Assembly: GCA_964518645.1 (NCBI GenBank)
Contig: CAZFGL010000010.1
Coordinates: 1 to 30,317 of the forward strand
DNA length: 30,317 nucleotides
Origin: HGM13006 sp964518645
GTDB taxonomy: Bacteria > Bacillota > Clostridia > Oscillospirales > Oscillospiraceae
Direction of reading: 5' to 3'
The notes under the pieces were generated by a model, which saw nothing but the letters and a program-made list of their open reading frames with translations, was not told the origin of the DNA and ran no database searches. The first letter of the stretch is position 1, and each line of letters opens with the position of its first letter. Below, piece by piece: positions 28,547 to 30,317 of this stretch. Both the position numbers and the translations under genes were made by a program.

Positions 28547-30317
28547 GTGGAACGAAAATTCGGCAGGGGCTTTGAAAACTACACCCCGGAGGAACAGCGC
28601 CGTATCGCCCTTGGACGGGAAGTGGCACAGGAGGGTATGGTGCTGCTGGAAAACCGGGGCGCACTGCCCCTGAAGCAGGGAGCCAGAGTTGCCCTGTTCG
28701 GTGTCGGCAGTCTGGGCTTTCTCCATGGTGGCTCCGGTTCCGGCTCCACCTTTGCAGATTATGTGGTAAAAATGCCGGAGGCCTTTGCAAACGCCGGCGC
28801 AGTGGTGGATGAAACGCTGGTCAGCCGATACACGGAATACTGCACCGTCCAGCAGAAGCTGGTGGAAAAGGAGCCGCCCCATATGCGCCGTGGCACCATT
28901 CCGGAGATGATCCTGCCGGAGGCAGTCACGGAAGCTGCCGGCGAAGGAAACGATGCCGCTGTGATCACCATCTCCCGGCTTGCCGGGGAGGGGCGGGACA
29001 GAAAGCTGGAGCGGGGGGATTATTACCTCTCGGACGAGGAACACGCCCTGCTTCGCAGTGTCCGCAGTCATTTTGATACCATGATCGTTCTCCTGAATCT
29101 CTGTGGCACCATAGACATGGAGTGGGTGGACATTTATCAGCCTGATGGGGTGCTTATGGTGTGGATCCCCGGTCAGGAGGGGGCTTCCGCCGCCGCAGAT
29201 ATTGTCATGGGGCATGTAAACCCCTCCGGTCGTCTGTCTGACACCATCGCAAAGAGCTGGTACCACATTCCCTCTTCGGAAAACTTCGGCGCATGGTGTG
29301 ACGGCTACGAGGCATATACCGGCACAGAGGATCAGATCCCCTACTGGGGCGGTGTGGGCAACCACGAGATGGTTCCCGTTGGGGAAACCGTGATCCGTCC
29401 CATCGGCGGCCGCCGGTACACGGAATATCAGGAGGGGCTCTATGTGGGATACCGGTATTTCTCCACCTTTGGTGTCCCTGTCCGGTATCCCTTCGGCTAT
29501 GGCCTGAGCTATACCACCTTTTCCGCCTCCCCGGGGGATTTTCGGCAGACACAGGAGGGGGTTTCCTTCACGGTATCTGTAGAAAACACCGGAAAAACTC
29601 CGGGAAAAGAAGTGGTTCAGATCTATCTCCACGGTGCAGAATCCCCCCTTGAGCGGCCTGACCGGGAGCTGGTGGCCTTCCAAAAGACCCGGCTCCTTCA
29701 GCCCGGGGAACATGAAACGCTCCATTTCTCCATTCCCAACCGCTATCTGGCCGTTTACTCCCAGAAGCAGGGGGCATGGATGCTTCAGAACGGTGAGAAT
29801 ATACTCTATCTGGGCGGAAACGCCCGGGACAATGTGGAATTTGCCCGGTTCTTTACCCGGGAAACCATCCTTGAGCAGGTGGAAAACCATCTGGTGCTGA
29901 ACCACACCCGCCCTTTTAACCAGCTTTCCAAGCGGGATCCGCAGGGCACCCGGCCGAAGGCTCCGCCCATCTGTGCTTCCTCCGGAGAGAAGCACGGCAC
30001 CATGAAGAAAAATGACTTTGTCTGGCCCCAGATCCCCCAGACACCGGGCACATGGACGCTCAGGGATGTTAAAGAGGGACGGGTGTCCATGAAGGAGTTT
30101 CTGAAACAGGCAGAGGATTTTGAACTGGTGGTGCTGCTGATCGGTGCCAATCTGACCAGTATTACCGCCGTGGAGACTCAGGACAGGGCACTGGTGGAGC
30201 AGATGCCCATGGAGCCACCTGCCAAAGCCACCCAGCTGGGCGAGCTGACAGAGAATGTCCCCGGGATGAGTGGCTACACTGCCTCCATCCAGCGGCTGGG
30301 CATCCCCACCATCACCA
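28547..30317 (+). CDS. GH3 beta-glycosidase, reversed domain order, 5' part only
   Basis: The frame opens at a GTG (28547) six bases after TTTGGAGGTG and stays open to the window end, so 590 residues are visible and the 3' part is missing. As in the other GH3 here the GH3_C part comes first: EGMVLLENRGALPLKQGARV, GSGSGST, SRLAGEGRDRKLERGD, NPSGRLSDTIAKSW, VRYPFGYGLSYTTF (about 310-325). A fibronectin III-like part follows (ENTGKTPGKEVVQIYL). Then comes a linker typical of such permuted GH3 enzymes (TLRDVKEGRVSMKEF) leading into the catalytic barrel, which is just beginning at the edge. The catalytic Asp lies outside the window. No signal peptide, so cytoplasmic. It differs strongly from the GH3 at 23320 and lacks its Pro-rich N-terminal tail. 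Confidence 0.9.
   Translation, partial: MERKFGRGFENYTPEEQRRIALGREVAQEGMVLLENRGALPLKQGARVALFGVGSLGFLHGGSGSGSTFADYVVKMPEAFANAGAVVDETLVSRYTEYCTVQQKLVEKEPPHMRRGTIPEMILPEAVTEAAGEGNDAAVITISRLAGEGRDRKLERGDYYLSDEEHALLRSVRSHFDTMIVLLNLCGTIDMEWVDIYQPDGVLMVWIPGQEGASAAADIVMGHVNPSGRLSDTIAKSWYHIPSSENFGAWCDGYEAYTGTEDQIPYWGGVGNHEMVPVGETVIRPIGGRRYTEYQEGLYVGYRYFSTFGVPVRYPFGYGLSYTTFSASPGDFRQTQEGVSFTVSVENTGKTPGKEVVQIYLHGAESPLERPDRELVAFQKTRLLQPGEHETLHFSIPNRYLAVYSQKQGAWMLQNGENILYLGGNARDNVEFARFFTRETILEQVENHLVLNHTRPFNQLSKRDPQGTRPKAPPICASSGEKHGTMKKNDFVWPQIPQTPGTWTLRDVKEGRVSMKEFLKQAEDFELVVLLIGANLTSITAVETQDRALVEQMPMEPPAKATQLGELTENVPGMSGYTASIQRLGIPTIT

Noticed and set aside
28523..29995. A 490-codon minus-strand frame near the right end
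   Set aside because: It opposes the second GH3 gene, which has conserved sandwich-domain motifs, a good GTG start and a promoter.

Overview
The window comes from a GC-rich Gram-positive anaerobe, most likely a gut Clostridia (Oscillospiraceae or Lachnospiraceae type). This is inferred from strong AGGAGG ribosome-binding sites, solute-binding lipoproteins with LSAC/LSGC/LCAC lipoboxes, two flavin/iron-sulfur ene-reductases of the BaiCD/2-enoate reductase type, GH3 beta-glucosidases with reversed domain order, and AraC, PadR and LysR regulators. No rRNA, tRNA, phage, insertion sequence or CRISPR array was seen.

Layout. 1-790: 3' end of a secreted beta-helix protein. 877-1092 (-): small unknown gene. 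1205-2113 (+): HSL-type esterase. 2174-7024 (-): operon 1 = solute-binding lipoprotein, two SnoaL/NTF2-like proteins, and a SnoaL protein fused through a Gly/Pro linker to an unrecognised domain (here 'domain X'). 7251-7799 (+): PadR regulator. 7949-9898 (+): ene-reductase with a textbook promoter and a PadR-type operator. 9951-11210 (-): AraC regulator, divergent from operon 2 (11427-15941, +) = solute-binding lipoprotein, stand-alone domain X, three SnoaL-like proteins. 16078-20016 (-): operon 3 = stand-alone domain X, solute-binding lipoprotein, SnoaL-like protein, metallo-beta-lactamase-fold hydrolase. 20192-21157 (+): LysR regulator divergent from operon 3. 21360-26997 (-): a permuted GH3 glycosidase with a cohesin-like tail, followed by a second ene-reductase. 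27178-28446 (+): AraC regulator. 28547-end (+): second permuted GH3, cut by the window edge.

The most striking feature is a module repeated three times: lipoprotein solute-binding protein + SnoaL-like protein(s) + domain X. The copies are strongly diverged and each lies next to a different type of regulator. No permease or ATPase gene is present. One copy fuses domain X to a SnoaL domain, which suggests the two act together. SnoaL folds plus OYE-type ene-reductases recall the bile-acid 7-dehydroxylation operon (BaiE with BaiCD/BaiH). With the GH3 glycosidases and esterase nearby, a reasonable hypothesis is a catabolic island for glycosylated or acylated cyclic natural products (phenolic, steroid or terpenoid): sugars and acyl groups are removed, then the aglycone is dehydrated and reduced. 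The substrate and the function of domain X cannot be read from the sequence.
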